Shown: positions 32,739 through 42,235, numbered from the stretch's first letter. The stretch: DNA of 64,000 bases from Desulfosporosinus sp049943955 (GCF_049943955.1 NZ_JBNFTW010000013.1:1-64000), one strand, 5' to 3'. A program made the numbers and translations. Notes: a model not told the origin generated them from the letters alone.

Positions 32739-33800
32739 TTGACTCGATTAGAACGGATGCGCCAGCAAATGCAGGAAGAAAACATTGATACGTATGTGGT
32801 TCTTCGTCCTGAGAACGGAAGGTATTTAAGCGGCTTTACCGGGGGCGAGGCAACATTGGTCATTACCCTGGAAAGGTCTTTTTTGTTGACAGATTTCCGA
32901 TACATAGAACAGGCTAAAGAACAATCGCCTGATTTTGAAATTGTTAAGACGGGACATGAACATTTTTCAGCCATGGGGGATATGGGCCTTCAATCTAAGC
33001 GAGTGGGTTTTGAAGGTGACTTTATTACTTATACGGATTACGAAAAGCTGAGACAGTCATTTGCCCAAAGTGAACTTTTGTCCTTACCGAGTCTTATCAA
33101 TAATCTTCGTTCGGTCAAAGATGACCAGGAGATACCTTTAATCCGGCAAGCCGTTCAAATTGCCGATGAGGCTTTTGCTGAAGTCTTAAAAGCCATTGAA
33201 GTTGGACAGACAGAAGAGGAAATCGGACTGAATTTGGAGTTCTCCATGCGTCGTCGGGGAGCCAGCGGAGGTTCTTTTGAGTTTATCGTGGCTTCAGGCC
33301 TTCGAAGTGCTATGCCGCATGGCACAGCCAGTCCGAAGAAGGTACAAATGGGAGAGTTTCTCACCATGGATTTCGGCGCGATTTATCAAGGATACTGTTC
33401 CGATATAACGAGAACAGTTTTTTTAGGCGAACCCACTGAGAAACATCGAGAACTATACGCAATTGTTTTGGCCGCTCAACGGGCCGGTATCGCTGCCGTG
33501 GCCCCTGGACGAACCGGCAGAGAGGTTGATGCTGCAGCTCGTAATATTATTGAAGATGCCGGCTTTGGGGAATACTTTGGGCATGGTTTAGGACATTCTG
33601 TAGGTTTGGCGATTCATGAAGGACCAAACTTTAATCAGCGGGAAGAACGTGTTATCGAACCGGGAATGGTTCTTACGGTGGAACCGGGTATTTATATTCC
33701 TGATTGGGGCGGTATCCGCATTGAAGATATGGTTCTGGTGACAGAAGATGGCTGCGAAGTCTTGACCCGGGCTCCCAAAGAATTAATTCTCTTAACATAG
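32739..33800 (+). CDS. pepP: Xaa-Pro aminopeptidase (M24 family)
   Basis: A 353-residue creatinase/prolidase-type enzyme that removes N-terminal residues ahead of proline. The metal ligands are seen in MDFGAIYQGYCSDITRT (two Asp), GHGLGHSVGL (His), VEPGIY (Glu) and GGIRIEDMV (Glu). The N-terminal creatinase domain covers about 1-125. TTG 32739 has SD AAAGGGGG. The aroQ-pepP-efp order is common in Firmicutes. Confidence 0.93.
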   Translation: MTRLERMRQQMQEENIDTYVVLRPENGRYLSGFTGGEATLVITLERSFLLTDFRYIEQAKEQSPDFEIVKTGHEHFSAMGDMGLQSKRVGFEGDFITYTDYEKLRQSFAQSELLSLPSLINNLRSVKDDQEIPLIRQAVQIADEAFAEVLKAIEVGQTEEEIGLNLEFSMRRRGASGGSFEFIVASGLRSAMPHGTASPKKVQMGEFLTMDFGAIYQGYCSDITRTVFLGEPTEKHRELYAIVLAAQRAGIAAVAPGRTGREVDAAARNIIEDAGFGEYFGHGLGHSVGLAIHEGPNFNQREERVIEPGMVLTVEPGIYIPDWGGIRIEDMVLVTEDGCEVLTRAPKELILLT

Positions 33801-33848
33801 ATCCGAGCCGATTTTTTTGCTTCCTGACCTTTAAGTTACAAGAACTAG

Positions 33849-33877
33849 TTGCACTCGGGCTATCCGGAAGGTATACT
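33849..33877 (+). promoter_or_regulatory. sigma-A-type promoter of efp
   Basis: TTGCAC (33849-33854) and TATACT (33872-33877) are separated by 17 bp, 41 bp ahead of the efp start codon. It gives efp a promoter of its own, apart from pepP. Confidence 0.65.
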
Positions 33878-33918
33878 TTCGTTGGTACAAAAGAATATAT
33901 AGGGGGAACGATTAATTT

Positions 33919-34476
33919 ATGATTTCTTCGAACGACTTTAAGACAGGTCTCACCATTGAAATTGATGGAGACGTTTTTTCGGTGGTTGAGTTCCAACATG
34001 TTAAGCCGGGTAAAGGGGCTGCCTTTGTTCGCACGAAACTAAAAAACGTTAAAACAGGCGGGGTTGTTGAACGTAAGTTTAATGCCGGCGAAAAAGTCAA
34101 TACGGCTCATGTTGAGCGGCACGAAATGCAGTATCTTTACAAAGATGGAGATCATTACGTGGTAATGGATAACGAGACTTATGAGCAAGTTTCTTTAACA
34201 GAAGGACAAATTGGTGATGGCGTGAAATGGCTCAAAGAAAATATGAACTTAGGGGTTCTTTTCTTTGATACGGAGGTTATCGGTGTTGATGTGCCGAACT
34301 CAGTGCAACTCCTAGTGACAGCTACGGAACCGGGAGTGAAAGGTGATACGGCTACCGGGGGAACGAAACCTGCGACCTTGGAAACGGGTGCCATTGTGCA
34401 AGTTCCTTTCTTTGTCAATGAAGGAGACGTGCTTATTATTGATACCAGGACAGGAAACTATGTTCAAAGGGCGTAA
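33919..34476 (+). CDS. efp: translation elongation factor P
   Basis: A 185-residue EF-P that rescues ribosomes stalled at polyproline. The three beta-barrel domains are of standard length. The tip lysine is K32 in KPGKGAAFVRTKLKN, the site of post-translational modification in many bacteria. SD AGGGGG precedes ATG 33919. It has its own promoter and ends at a hairpin that also covers the SD of rnjA. Confidence 0.96.
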   Translation: MISSNDFKTGLTIEIDGDVFSVVEFQHVKPGKGAAFVRTKLKNVKTGGVVERKFNAGEKVNTAHVERHEMQYLYKDGDHYVVMDNETYEQVSLTEGQIGDGVKWLKENMNLGVLFFDTEVIGVDVPNSVQLLVTATEPGVKGDTATGGTKPATLETGAIVQVPFFVNEGDVLIIDTRTGNYVQRA

Positions 34477-34499
34477 TTAAACGAAATTAAACATGTAAT

Positions 34500-34553
34500 C
34501 ACCTCCTATGGGACAAACTAAGAGTACTTAGTAGTTTTATAGGAGGTGTTTTT
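34500..34553 (+). terminator. hairpin between efp and rnjA that pairs with the rnjA SD
   Basis: CACCTCCTAT (34500-34509) is perfectly complementary to ATAGGAGGTG (34539-34548), with a further inner stem (ACTAAG/CTTAGT) and TTTTTG after. It looks like an intrinsic terminator for efp. AGGAGGTG in the right arm is the SD for rnjA (TTG 34556), so any read-through transcript would have the SD masked. Confidence 0.75.
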
Positions 34554-34555
34554 GT

Positions 34556-36229
34556 TTGTTTCACAAGACTTCAAAACTTAGTGTAATTCCCCTTGGAGGA
34601 ACCGGGGAAATCGGGAAAAACTTAATTGTTCTTGAATATGAAGATTCAATTATTGTCATTGACGGAGGCGTGAAGTTCCCTGACGAGGAGTTGTTAGGGA
34701 TTGATCTTGTCATCCCTGATATCTCCTATTTAGAAAAAAACCGTGAACGGATAAAAGGGCTCTTTATCACCCATGGCCATGAAGATCATATTGGGGGCCT
34801 GCCCTTTATTTTGCCACAATTAAATATACCGATTTACGGAACAAAGTTAACGATTGGCTTGGTGATGGCGAAGTTTCAAGAGCGCGCTCCTTATCCGGAA
34901 TCGCTGGTTCACACTATCGAACCTGGTGAACTTATCCGGGCTGGGGCTTTTCAGGTGGAAGCCTTTCGAGTGACCCACAGTATTCCGGATGCTGTGGGGT
35001 ATTCCTTGCTTACTCCTATCGGCAGAGTAGTCTATACCGGCGATTTTAAAGTCGACTATACACCCATTGATGGGCAGAATATGGAGCTGGGGAAACTAGC
35101 TGGCTGGGGAGAAGAAGGAATTCTGGCTCTGATCTGTGATTCAACCAATGCCGAGCGTCCAGGGGTTACTATGTCGGAAAGAGTTGTAGGAAAAACCTTG
35201 CGGGAATGGTTTGAACGAGCAGAAGGAAAAATTATTCTGGCCTCCTTTGCCTCCAACGTGCACCGAATCCAACAAGCCATCGATGCTGCTGCTGATATTG
35301 GCCGCAAAGTTTGTGTTGTGGGCAGGAGCATGGAAAGTGTTGTTCGGACAGCCATTGAGATGGGATATCTAAAACTGCCTGCTCAGGAGATCTTAATAGA
35401 AAGTTCAGAAGTAGATAAAATTCCTCGCACAGGCTTACTGGTGCTTACTACAGGGAGCCAGGGAGAACCTTTGGCAGCTTTGACCCGAATGGCGACGGGC
35501 AGCCATCGTCAAATCAAAGTCGAGGCCGGCGATATGGTGATTATTGCTGCAACGCCGATACCCGGAAATGAGAAACTCGTTGGCAAAACAATTAATCACC
35601 TCTATCAAATAGGGGCCGAAGTTGTTACCAAAGAGATGGGACAGGTCCACGTATCCGGGCATGCCAATCAGGAAGAGCTCAAGTTAGTTATTCGTCTTGC
35701 TCGCCCTCGGTTTTTGATACCTCATCATGGAGAAATCCGGCACCAAGTAGCTCTGCGCAGAATAGGGCATATGATGGGCTATGATGATCAGGATATTGCC
35801 CTAACCCAACTCGGTTCAAGAGTTGAGCTTTCGGCAGAGCGGATGGAATTTGGAGCAAGTGTACAAGCCGGAAGCGTATATATCGATGGCTTGGGCGTGG
35901 GAGATGTTGGCCAGATTGTACTTCGTGATCGTCAACAACTCGCTCAGGATGGTGTCGTTATTGTCGTGGCAGCTATTTCCAAAGTAAAACCCTATACGCT
36001 CATATCCGGACCGGACATTATTTCCCGAGGGTTTACGTTTATGAAAGATGCCGGAGAATTAATTGACGGAGCTCAAAAAGTAGGGAATAGTGCGTTAACG
36101 GTTCAGCTGGAAAAGGATCAAATAGAGTGGGTGACGTTAAAAGCCGCCCTTCGGGATAGTCTCGGAAATTATTTTTGGGAGAAGACTCACCGTCGCCCAA
36201 TGATTTTGCCTGTACTGGTTTCTATTTAA
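34556..36229 (+). CDS. rnjA: ribonuclease J
   Basis: A 557-residue metallo-beta-lactamase/beta-CASP RNase with 5' exo- and endonuclease activity in mRNA turnover. The metal site HGHEDHIGG (73-81), further motifs (YTGDFKVD, CDSTNAE), the beta-CASP segment, and the C-terminal SGHANQEELK and PHHGE motifs are present. TTG 34556 is the start, with AGGAGGTG seven bases ahead. It is followed by a very strong terminator. RNase J1 versus J2 cannot be told; only one copy is in the window. Confidence 0.94.
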   Translation: MFHKTSKLSVIPLGGTGEIGKNLIVLEYEDSIIVIDGGVKFPDEELLGIDLVIPDISYLEKNRERIKGLFITHGHEDHIGGLPFILPQLNIPIYGTKLTIGLVMAKFQERAPYPESLVHTIEPGELIRAGAFQVEAFRVTHSIPDAVGYSLLTPIGRVVYTGDFKVDYTPIDGQNMELGKLAGWGEEGILALICDSTNAERPGVTMSERVVGKTLREWFERAEGKIILASFASNVHRIQQAIDAAADIGRKVCVVGRSMESVVRTAIEMGYLKLPAQEILIESSEVDKIPRTGLLVLTTGSQGEPLAALTRMATGSHRQIKVEAGDMVIIAATPIPGNEKLVGKTINHLYQIGAEVVTKEMGQVHVSGHANQEELKLVIRLARPRFLIPHHGEIRHQVALRRIGHMMGYDDQDIALTQLGSRVELSAERMEFGASVQAGSVYIDGLGVGDVGQIVLRDRQQLAQDGVVIVVAAISKVKPYTLISGPDIISRGFTFMKDAGELIDGAQKVGNSALTVQLEKDQIEWVTLKAALRDSLGNYFWEKTHRRPMILPVLVSI

Positions 36230-36259
36230 ATATTGCTTAGAGTTTTATTTGGAGCATGA

Positions 36260-36320
36260 AAAACGGGGGTGTTGTAAAACGAACGACTCAAGTTCGTTTT
36301 ACAACACCCCCGTTTTTTTA
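36260..36320 (+). terminator. strong intrinsic terminator of rnjA
   Basis: A perfect 25-bp stem (AAAACGGGGGTGTTGTAAAA with its complement, extended by CGAAC/GTTCG) and a 7-base loop are followed by TTTTTTT. It separates rnjA from the sporulation operon. Confidence 0.95.
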
Positions 36321-36398
36321 GAGAGAACTACTTTTTCCCTCTTAAAACATTCTAAAATTGCCAGAGAGGACATACCTTCAATTAAGGGGGGCAAAAGC

Positions 36399-37421
36399 GT
36401 GTCGCTGCATTATCAGTTATCTGTCATCCAAGCAAAAAACGTGTCGTCTTCACGGTCTAAGCAGGTGTCAACGGGTTGGGAAGATATGGCGAGATGGTTT
36501 GGCGAAACAGTTTGCTCGATTTTCCATAAAATTCAGGGTTTTGAGTTTCGGGAAGCTGAAGAAATACGATTACGAGTTGGTCAACCCTTAATGCTCAGGA
36601 CCTCAGATAAAGACCTGTTTCTTAACCGCGAAGGACAAACTACATCACCGGACAAAGCCTATTGTATTACCATGCCTGATTTGACAGCGGCTTTGGAGAA
36701 GATGACTCAAAGTTCTGTTTATGCTGTAGAAGAAGATTTGAGGCAAGGTTTTTTAACCCTTCCGGGAGGAAATCGGGTTGGAGTCACAGGAGAGGCGATC
36801 TTGCAAAAAGGTAAACTACTTAAGCTAAAGCATATTTCCTCTTTGAATATTCGCCTTGCCCGTGATGTTCAAGGACAAGGTCTGAGGATTTTGCCTAAAC
36901 TATGCCGTAAGGACGGCTTCATCTATCACACCTTGGTAATTTCTCCGCCGCGGGCCGGAAAAACAACTCTTCTGCGTGACCTTATCCGGTTAATAAGCAA
37001 TGGGGTCCCCCAGCTGGGACTTGAGGGAAAGAACGTGGGAGTTATCGATGAACGGGGGGAGCTCGCCGGAATGAATCAGGGAGCAGCCTCATACAATCTT
37101 GGGTATCGTACGGATGTGCTCGATGGCTGCCCAAAGGCATATGGCTTATCGATGCTGATTCGATCTATGGCTCCTCAAGTTATCGTTATGGATGAGCTGG
37201 GGAATCTCGATGAGGTTGAAGCCTTAAAAGATGCCTTGCGTACAGGGGTGCGAATTTTATGTACGGCTCATGCGAGTTCTTTGGAAGAAGCTAAAACAAG
37301 ACCAACCTTAGCTCAATTACTTGAGGAAGGAGTGTTTGAACGATTGGTTGTGCTGAATAGACAAACCGGACCGGGTACCATCGAAGGAGTATATGACCTT
37401 AAGACGGGGAGGAACCTTTAA
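36399..37421 (+). CDS. spoIIIAA: stage III sporulation protein AA (SpoIIIAA)
   Basis: A 340-residue secretion-ATPase-like protein of the mother-cell/forespore feeding-tube complex. Walker A SPPRAGKTT (about 183-191) and Walker B VIVMDELGN (about 257-265) are intact. GTG 36399 with SD AAGGGGGG is chosen. The frame extends to 36249, but that part is the rnjA terminator. A CATACCTT box (36371-36378) resembles a sigma-E -10 element, consistent with sigma-E control of this operon in other spore formers; the -35 box is not convincing. Confidence 0.93.
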   Translation: MSLHYQLSVIQAKNVSSSRSKQVSTGWEDMARWFGETVCSIFHKIQGFEFREAEEIRLRVGQPLMLRTSDKDLFLNREGQTTSPDKAYCITMPDLTAALEKMTQSSVYAVEEDLRQGFLTLPGGNRVGVTGEAILQKGKLLKLKHISSLNIRLARDVQGQGLRILPKLCRKDGFIYHTLVISPPRAGKTTLLRDLIRLISNGVPQLGLEGKNVGVIDERGELAGMNQGAASYNLGYRTDVLDGCPKAYGLSMLIRSMAPQVIVMDELGNLDEVEALKDALRTGVRILCTAHASSLEEAKTRPTLAQLLEEGVFERLVVLNRQTGPGTIEGVYDLKTGRNL

Positions 37422-37930
37422 TGATAGTGTTCGGATGTATTGCCCTTATTGCCGGTTGTGGATCTATGGGACTATGGCTTGCTCAGCGGGTTCGACGCAG
37501 GCCGGAGGAACTTAGAGGTTTTTTAGTCGCTCTTACTCTTTTAGAGACAGAAATTGTTTGGGGGTCAACCCCTTTACCTGAAGCGTTTTGTGTCTTAAAG
37601 GAACGAACGAGTCCGCCATGGCAAGATTTTTTCTCTGCCCTTCAGCTGCGCTTAGAGCGGGGAGATTCGGCAGGGAAAGCCTGGAATGAAGAAACTTCTC
37701 TGCAAAGATCCCGGTTTTGCCTAAAAGAAGAAGATTGGCGGGTGATTCGCGATATTGGCAAAGGATTAGGACGTTCAGACAGTCAGGAACAGCAGAAGCA
37801 ATTGCAGCTTGTCTTGCGCCAGCTTTCAATGCTGAAAGATCAAGTAGGGCTATGGTCAGAAAAGCAAGCTAAAATGTGGTCCTATTTAGGGTTCCTCTGC
37901 GGAGTTGCAGGAGTGCTCATTTTAATATAA
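37421..37930 (+). CDS. spoIIIAB: stage III sporulation protein AB
   Basis: A 169-residue GspF-related membrane protein with an N-terminal helix (about 3-22) and a C-terminal helix (about 153-168). Its start overlaps the spoIIIAA stop by one base. The length and position match SpoIIIAB, the membrane platform partner of the SpoIIIAA ATPase. Confidence 0.92.
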   Translation: MIVFGCIALIAGCGSMGLWLAQRVRRRPEELRGFLVALTLLETEIVWGSTPLPEAFCVLKERTSPPWQDFFSALQLRLERGDSAGKAWNEETSLQRSRFCLKEEDWRVIRDIGKGLGRSDSQEQQKQLQLVLRQLSMLKDQVGLWSEKQAKMWSYLGFLCGVAGVLILI

Positions 37931-37950
37931 CCAAGAGAGGAGTCGAAAGA

Positions 37951-38148
37951 ATGAGCTTCAATTTAATTATTACAGTTGCCGGAATTGGGATTTTGGTTGG
38001 GGTTCTGGCTTCCGTTTTAAATCAATCCGGAAGAGGGGAAATGGCTCAAGGTGTAACAATTATCGGCGTCATAGTGGTTCTCTATATAGTGGTACAATCT
38101 ATTGCAGAATTATTCACCTTAGTAAAAAGCGTTTTTAACCTATATTAG
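37951..38148 (+). CDS. spoIIIAC: stage III sporulation protein AC
   Basis: A 65-residue protein with two transmembrane helices, normal for SpoIIIAC. ATG 37951 has SD AGAGAGGAG; the frame extends upstream to 37876 only as a shadow of spoIIIAB. The conserved GQSGRGEMAQGVTIIG-like turn (NQSGRGEMAQ) is present. Confidence 0.93.
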   Translation: MSFNLIITVAGIGILVGVLASVLNQSGRGEMAQGVTIIGVIVVLYIVVQSIAELFTLVKSVFNLY

Positions 38149-38159
38149 GGGGACAAGAT

Positions 38160-38546
38160 GTGGAAATATGGCAAATCGTGGGACTAGCCCTTATTGTCAC
38201 CATCATAAGTGTTGTCTTAAAACAGTTCCGTCCTGAAATAGCGTTACAACTTTCTATTCTCGCCGGCGCCACTATATTTATCTTGATTCTAAGCAAAGTC
38301 AGAGTCATTATTGACCTGCTTCAAACGTTGGCGGATCAAGCCAATATAAGTTCTTATTACTTAATGATTGTCTTAAAAATTGTCGGGGTGGCCTATTTGG
38401 CAGAGTTTGGAGCCCAAATTTGTCGAGATGCAGGAGAAGGGGCCTTGGCGACAAAAATTGAGATTGCTGCCAAAGTTGGGGTTATTGTTTTAGCGTTACC
38501 GATTATTGTTGCCATAACAGAATCCTTAGTCAGACTTGTTCCGTGA
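38160..38546 (+). CDS. spoIIIAD: stage III sporulation protein AD
   Basis: A 128-residue membrane protein with three to four helices, characteristic of SpoIIIAD. It contains the FRPEIALQLSILAG and YLAEFGAQICRDAGE family segments. GTG 38160 has SD AGGGGGAC. It overlaps the region just before spoIIIAE, giving tight coupling. Confidence 0.93.
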   Translation: MEIWQIVGLALIVTIISVVLKQFRPEIALQLSILAGATIFILILSKVRVIIDLLQTLADQANISSYYLMIVLKIVGVAYLAEFGAQICRDAGEGALATKIEIAAKVGVIVLALPIIVAITESLVRLVP

Positions 38547-38556
38547 GGTGATGCAT

Positions 38557-39729
38557 TTGAGGGTATCTATAATTAAAGTGATTCTTTTCCTTATTGTCAT
38601 GTTGAGTGGGACAACTTCTCCCGTATTAGCGGATGAAATTCCCTCACAGCAGCCGCCTAAGTTGGAACTTACCCAACAGATTGATTTGAGTCAACTACGA
38701 GGCTTTCTGGACCAACTGGATCGTGATGCTCAAAGTGGAACCGGTTTTTCCTTAAGTCAAATGTTTGAGGATTTGAAGAGTGGGACATTAAATTTATCAC
38801 CTGAGAAATTTGGCCAGTTACTTCTTGGAATTTTAGCTCGCCAAATATCGGCCAATGTTCCCTTGATCGGAAAACTGCTCGTGCTTGCAGCTTTGGGAGG
38901 AATTTTAAATCAGCTCCAAACTGCCTTTAGCGGAAATGTTGGCAAAACAGCTCAAGTAATGACGTACCTCGTTCTTCTGAGTATTGCGCTTACCTCTTTT
39001 CGTGAAGCCTTGACTATTGCATCTGGTGTCATTGATCAAATGGTAGGGTTAATGCAAACCTTGTTCCCGGTGATGATGACGTTATTAATTACTATGGGGA
39101 ATCTTACCAGCGCAGCGCTCTTTAAACCCCTTATCTTGGGAAGTTTGACTGTCTTAGCAACAATTATTAAAACGGTTATTTTGCCGCTCTTTTTTCTGGC
39201 TGCCGTATTAAAGCTTTTTAATCAAATCTCCAAGGAGTTCAAACTCAGTAAGCTGGCAGGACTCTTTGAATTTGTAGGAAAAGTTTCCTTGGGAGTGATC
39301 CTGACAATATTTATCGGCATCATGACTGTCCAAGGAGTCACGGGAGGAGTAGCCGATAGTGTCGCTTTCAGAACAGCCAAATATTCGGCTGATCTTGTTC
39401 CGGTGGTAGGGAAGTTTTTTAAGGATGCCGTAGAATTAGTCATAACTTCAGGGTTGTTGTTAAAAAATGCAGTAGGAATTGTTGCTTTGCTGGCAATTAT
39501 CGTGATTTGCCTTGGCCCTCTGCTGCGGCTTTTAACCATGATTCTTGTGTTTCGAATTTCTGCTGCTTTAATAGAACCGCTTGGGGAAAAGGCCTTGGCA
39601 GACAGCCTTCAGGATATGTCCAAAAGTTTAATCTTTATCTTGGTAACTGTTGCTTCGGTGGGAATTATGTTTTTTATGACAATTGCGGTGGTCATTGGGA
39701 CTGGAACATTATCTGTAATGTTGCATTGA
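38557..39729 (+). CDS. spoIIIAE: stage III sporulation protein AE
   Basis: A 390-residue protein with a signal peptide ending around SPVLADE and about eight helices, as in SpoIIIAE. It helps form the channel complex. TTG 38557 has SD GTGAGGTG about seven bases ahead; TTG 38536 would overlap spoIIIAD without an SD. Confidence 0.92.
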   Translation: MRVSIIKVILFLIVMLSGTTSPVLADEIPSQQPPKLELTQQIDLSQLRGFLDQLDRDAQSGTGFSLSQMFEDLKSGTLNLSPEKFGQLLLGILARQISANVPLIGKLLVLAALGGILNQLQTAFSGNVGKTAQVMTYLVLLSIALTSFREALTIASGVIDQMVGLMQTLFPVMMTLLITMGNLTSAALFKPLILGSLTVLATIIKTVILPLFFLAAVLKLFNQISKEFKLSKLAGLFEFVGKVSLGVILTIFIGIMTVQGVTGGVADSVAFRTAKYSADLVPVVGKFFKDAVELVITSGLLLKNAVGIVALLAIIVICLGPLLRLLTMILVFRISAALIEPLGEKALADSLQDMSKSLIFILVTVASVGIMFFMTIAVVIGTGTLSVMLH

Positions 39730-39738
39730 GGAGGAGAT

Positions 39739-40317
39739 ATGGTGCAGACGCTGCAAAATTTGGTACGTAATTTAGCGTTGATCCTGCTTATGGCAACCTT
39801 CCTGGAAATGCTTTTGCCGAATAAATCCATGCGGGGATTTGTGCAAATGGTTATGGGGCTGTTTGTGATTTCAGCAGTACTTTCTCCTATAACAACCTTT
39901 TTACATACCCCGCTGGCAATGGGAGTACCTGCTTGGAGCCCTTCAGCCCCCCAAGACCTGCCAACAATTGCTGAAGGACAGGATATGAATGTCGGACGGG
40001 ATGCTGTGCAGGGACAATACCGGCAAATTCTCGAAAACCAGATAAAAGCATTAGCTCTTGGGACAAAAGGGGTTAAATCTGCAGTCGTGGCTATAAAATT
40101 TGCAGAGGGGGGAGGGGGCATGACCGATCAGCCAAAGATTTCGGACATTAATGTAACGATATCGTTAGATAATGATGGAATACAACCCGTTCAACCCATA
40201 GAAATAGGATCACAGCCTGATGTCAAATCACAATCTTCCCAATGTGAAGAAGTACGAGATAAAATTTCGGTTTTAATGAGCTTGTCGAAAGACCTAATTC
40301 ATGTTCAAGAAACCTAA
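39739..40317 (+). CDS. spoIIIAF: stage III sporulation protein AF
   Basis: A 192-residue protein with two N-terminal helices (about 10-28 and 35-55) and a soluble domain, the layout of SpoIIIAF, a ring-building-motif protein of the channel. SD GAGGAGG precedes ATG 39739. Confidence 0.9.
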   Translation: MVQTLQNLVRNLALILLMATFLEMLLPNKSMRGFVQMVMGLFVISAVLSPITTFLHTPLAMGVPAWSPSAPQDLPTIAEGQDMNVGRDAVQGQYRQILENQIKALALGTKGVKSAVVAIKFAEGGGGMTDQPKISDINVTISLDNDGIQPVQPIEIGSQPDVKSQSSQCEEVRDKISVLMSLSKDLIHVQET

Positions 40318-40346
40318 AATGATGTTTTGGAAGGGGGCAGCAATTT

Positions 40347-40910
40347 GTGAATCTGACAAAATTTATTTCTTCGGAAAAAACTTTAGTGGGGTTAGTAGCA
40401 CTCATCGCTATAGGCATGTCCTTTATCTATTTGGGCAAAGGTCCGGAAAATCCTCTGCCCAAAACGCAAGCCGTGCCTACAAGCTCGACGATAGAAGCCT
40501 CGGGTTCGAAAATCACTGCTTTGGAAAAGGAATTAGAGAACAAACTTCAAGCTAATTTATCATTAATGGATGGTGTGGGCAAAGTTCAGGTATCCGTGAG
40601 TTTAGCAACAGGACTGAAGACCGAATATGCCCGCAATCAAAATGTTACGAAGAATACGTCTAAAGAGACGGATAAAACAGGAGGAACTCGAGAAACAACA
40701 CAGGTTACGGAGAACAATCAGGTAGTTATGCCTAATGGTTCCTCTCAGCCGGTTATGATGATGGAAGACCGTCCTGAGGTTGCCGGAGTATTGGTAATTG
40801 CCGAAGGGGCTCGTGATCCCAAGGTAAGGGAAGGGATTCATACGGCAGTTCAAACTCTCTTGAGTATTCCCAGTGCCAAAATTACTGTGGTTTCAATGGG
40901 GGGAGAATGA
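40347..40910 (+). CDS. spoIIIAG: stage III sporulation protein AG
   Basis: A 187-residue protein with one N-terminal helix (about 11-27) and a ring-building domain (about 60-185) interrupted by a Thr/Asn-rich loop. SpoIIIAG of B. subtilis forms a large ring between mother cell and forespore; the same role is inferred. GTG 40347 follows SD AAGGGGG. Confidence 0.92.
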   Translation: MNLTKFISSEKTLVGLVALIAIGMSFIYLGKGPENPLPKTQAVPTSSTIEASGSKITALEKELENKLQANLSLMDGVGKVQVSVSLATGLKTEYARNQNVTKNTSKETDKTGGTRETTQVTENNQVVMPNGSSQPVMMMEDRPEVAGVLVIAEGARDPKVREGIHTAVQTLLSIPSAKITVVSMGGE

Positions 40911-40911
40911 T

Positions 40912-41481
40912 GTGAAGAGTAAGCTGAGCAAGCCTCTAATTATCATAAATAATTTTCTGCAATTATGGAGAGTATTGGGATTGGCTGCCTGTTTAGTCAT
41001 AATTCTTGGGGCGTTATGGGTTTGGTTTAATAGCCCGCGGCATATAGATACAGCGAAGCTAACACCCCAGTCTTCTTCACCACTTGTTGATAATTCAATT
41101 AAAATCCAATATGAGACTATCCAGCCGGACGGAACCGGAGAAAACTATTTTGTAAATTATCGTTTAAAGAGAGATCAGTTTCGGCAGGAAACGAAATCAA
41201 TGATCTCAGAATTGCTGGATTCAACGGTGGAAAAAACTAAGATTCAAGCCCAGGAACAATGGCTGACACTTAGTTCGAAAATCGAAAAAGAAGATGAAAT
41301 TGAAAATCTTTTAAAAATCAAGGGATTTAAAGATCTTGTGACAGATGTCTGCCCAGATAATGTAACAGTGATTGTTTATGCATCAGGTTTAACACCTAAC
41401 GAAATCAGTATTATCCAAGAGGTTGTTGTGCGAGTTACAAATGTAAGATTGGATAAGATTATGATATCAACAAAACAGTGA
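40912..41481 (+). CDS. spoIIIAH: stage III sporulation protein AH
   Basis: A 189-residue protein with one N-terminal helix (about 18-37) and a C-terminal ring-building domain (about 85-187) that in other species meets SpoIIQ of the forespore. GTG 40912, one base after the spoIIIAG stop, has SD GGGGGGAG. No SpoIIQ is in this window, and many Clostridia use a LytM-type replacement. Confidence 0.9.
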   Translation: MKSKLSKPLIIINNFLQLWRVLGLAACLVIILGALWVWFNSPRHIDTAKLTPQSSSPLVDNSIKIQYETIQPDGTGENYFVNYRLKRDQFRQETKSMISELLDSTVEKTKIQAQEQWLTLSSKIEKEDEIENLLKIKGFKDLVTDVCPDNVTVIVYASGLTPNEISIIQEVVVRVTNVRLDKIMISTKQ

Positions 41482-41601
41482 ATAATCCCTCAATAAAAAT
41501 TCAAAGCCGTGAGCAGGAAAATCAACATTGAGCACGAATCTACTATAGATTGGGCTGAAGTCCTTAGGGCTAAAGTCCTGGTTAAAGGAGAGAAACTCCG
41601 A

Positions 41602-41961
41602 ATGAAAAGAATCTTAATCGCGGATGATGCTAGCTTTATGCGCTTAATGATCAGCGAAATTCTAGCACGTAAAGGTCTTCCCGAAACCCTGGAAGCTGAA
41701 AACGGTTTACAAGCTGTTGAGCTCTTTAGAACTTATAGACCTATATTAACGATCTTGGATATCACCATGCCAGAGCTTGACGGTCTGGCTGCACTTGAGG
41801 AAATATTAAAGATTGATCCCTCAGCCAGAGTAATCATTTGTAGTGCTGTTGCCAGTGAAGCTACGGTATCTGATGCCTTGCAGCGGGGAGCGGCAGATTT
41901 TGTTTCAAAACCTTTTCGTCCGGATGAACTGTTGCGAATTGTGAAGAAGTATCTTGAATAA
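41602..41961 (+). CDS. CheY-like single-domain response regulator
   Basis: A 119-residue receiver: D8-D9 acidic pair, phosphorylation site D53 (ILDITMPE), Ser at about 81, Lys at about 103 (SKPFRPDE). No output domain. ATG 41602 has SD AAAGGAGAG; the upstream in-frame extension (41509) lacks an SD. It stands alone after spoIIIAH. A chemotaxis or pilus-motility role is possible given the pilus genes, but no partner kinase is present. Confidence 0.88.
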   Translation: MKRILIADDASFMRLMISEILARKGLPETLEAENGLQAVELFRTYRPILTILDITMPELDGLAALEEILKIDPSARVIICSAVASEATVSDALQRGAADFVSKPFRPDELLRIVKKYLE

Positions 41962-42235
41962 AAAAGTATAATGATTAAAAAGCTGGCACTGGTGTGACAG
42001 CTTTTTAATGCTGGATCCTGCTGACATAAAGCAGCTGAATTTTTTCCGTTGTGAAGTAAAATACAATATACTTTGCATCCCTGCGTTGAAAATAGCAACG
42101 CTGCCCCATATAATAAGACATATGTTTTACTTAGGTAAAGTATCGTCTTAAGCAAGATAAATAAAAATTTATCCCTTCATAAATAATTTCTATTATTGTA
42201 ATTCGCTTGGGATAAAAGAGAGAGGGGCAACGGCA

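Noticed and set aside
36249..36398. N-terminal extension of spoIIIAA
   Set aside because: It translates the rnjA terminator hairpin; a strong SD and GTG occur at 36399.
39609..40121. 170-codon minus-strand frame across spoIIIAE/AF
   Set aside because: It is antisense to two well-supported sporulation genes, and the protein looks like random composition.
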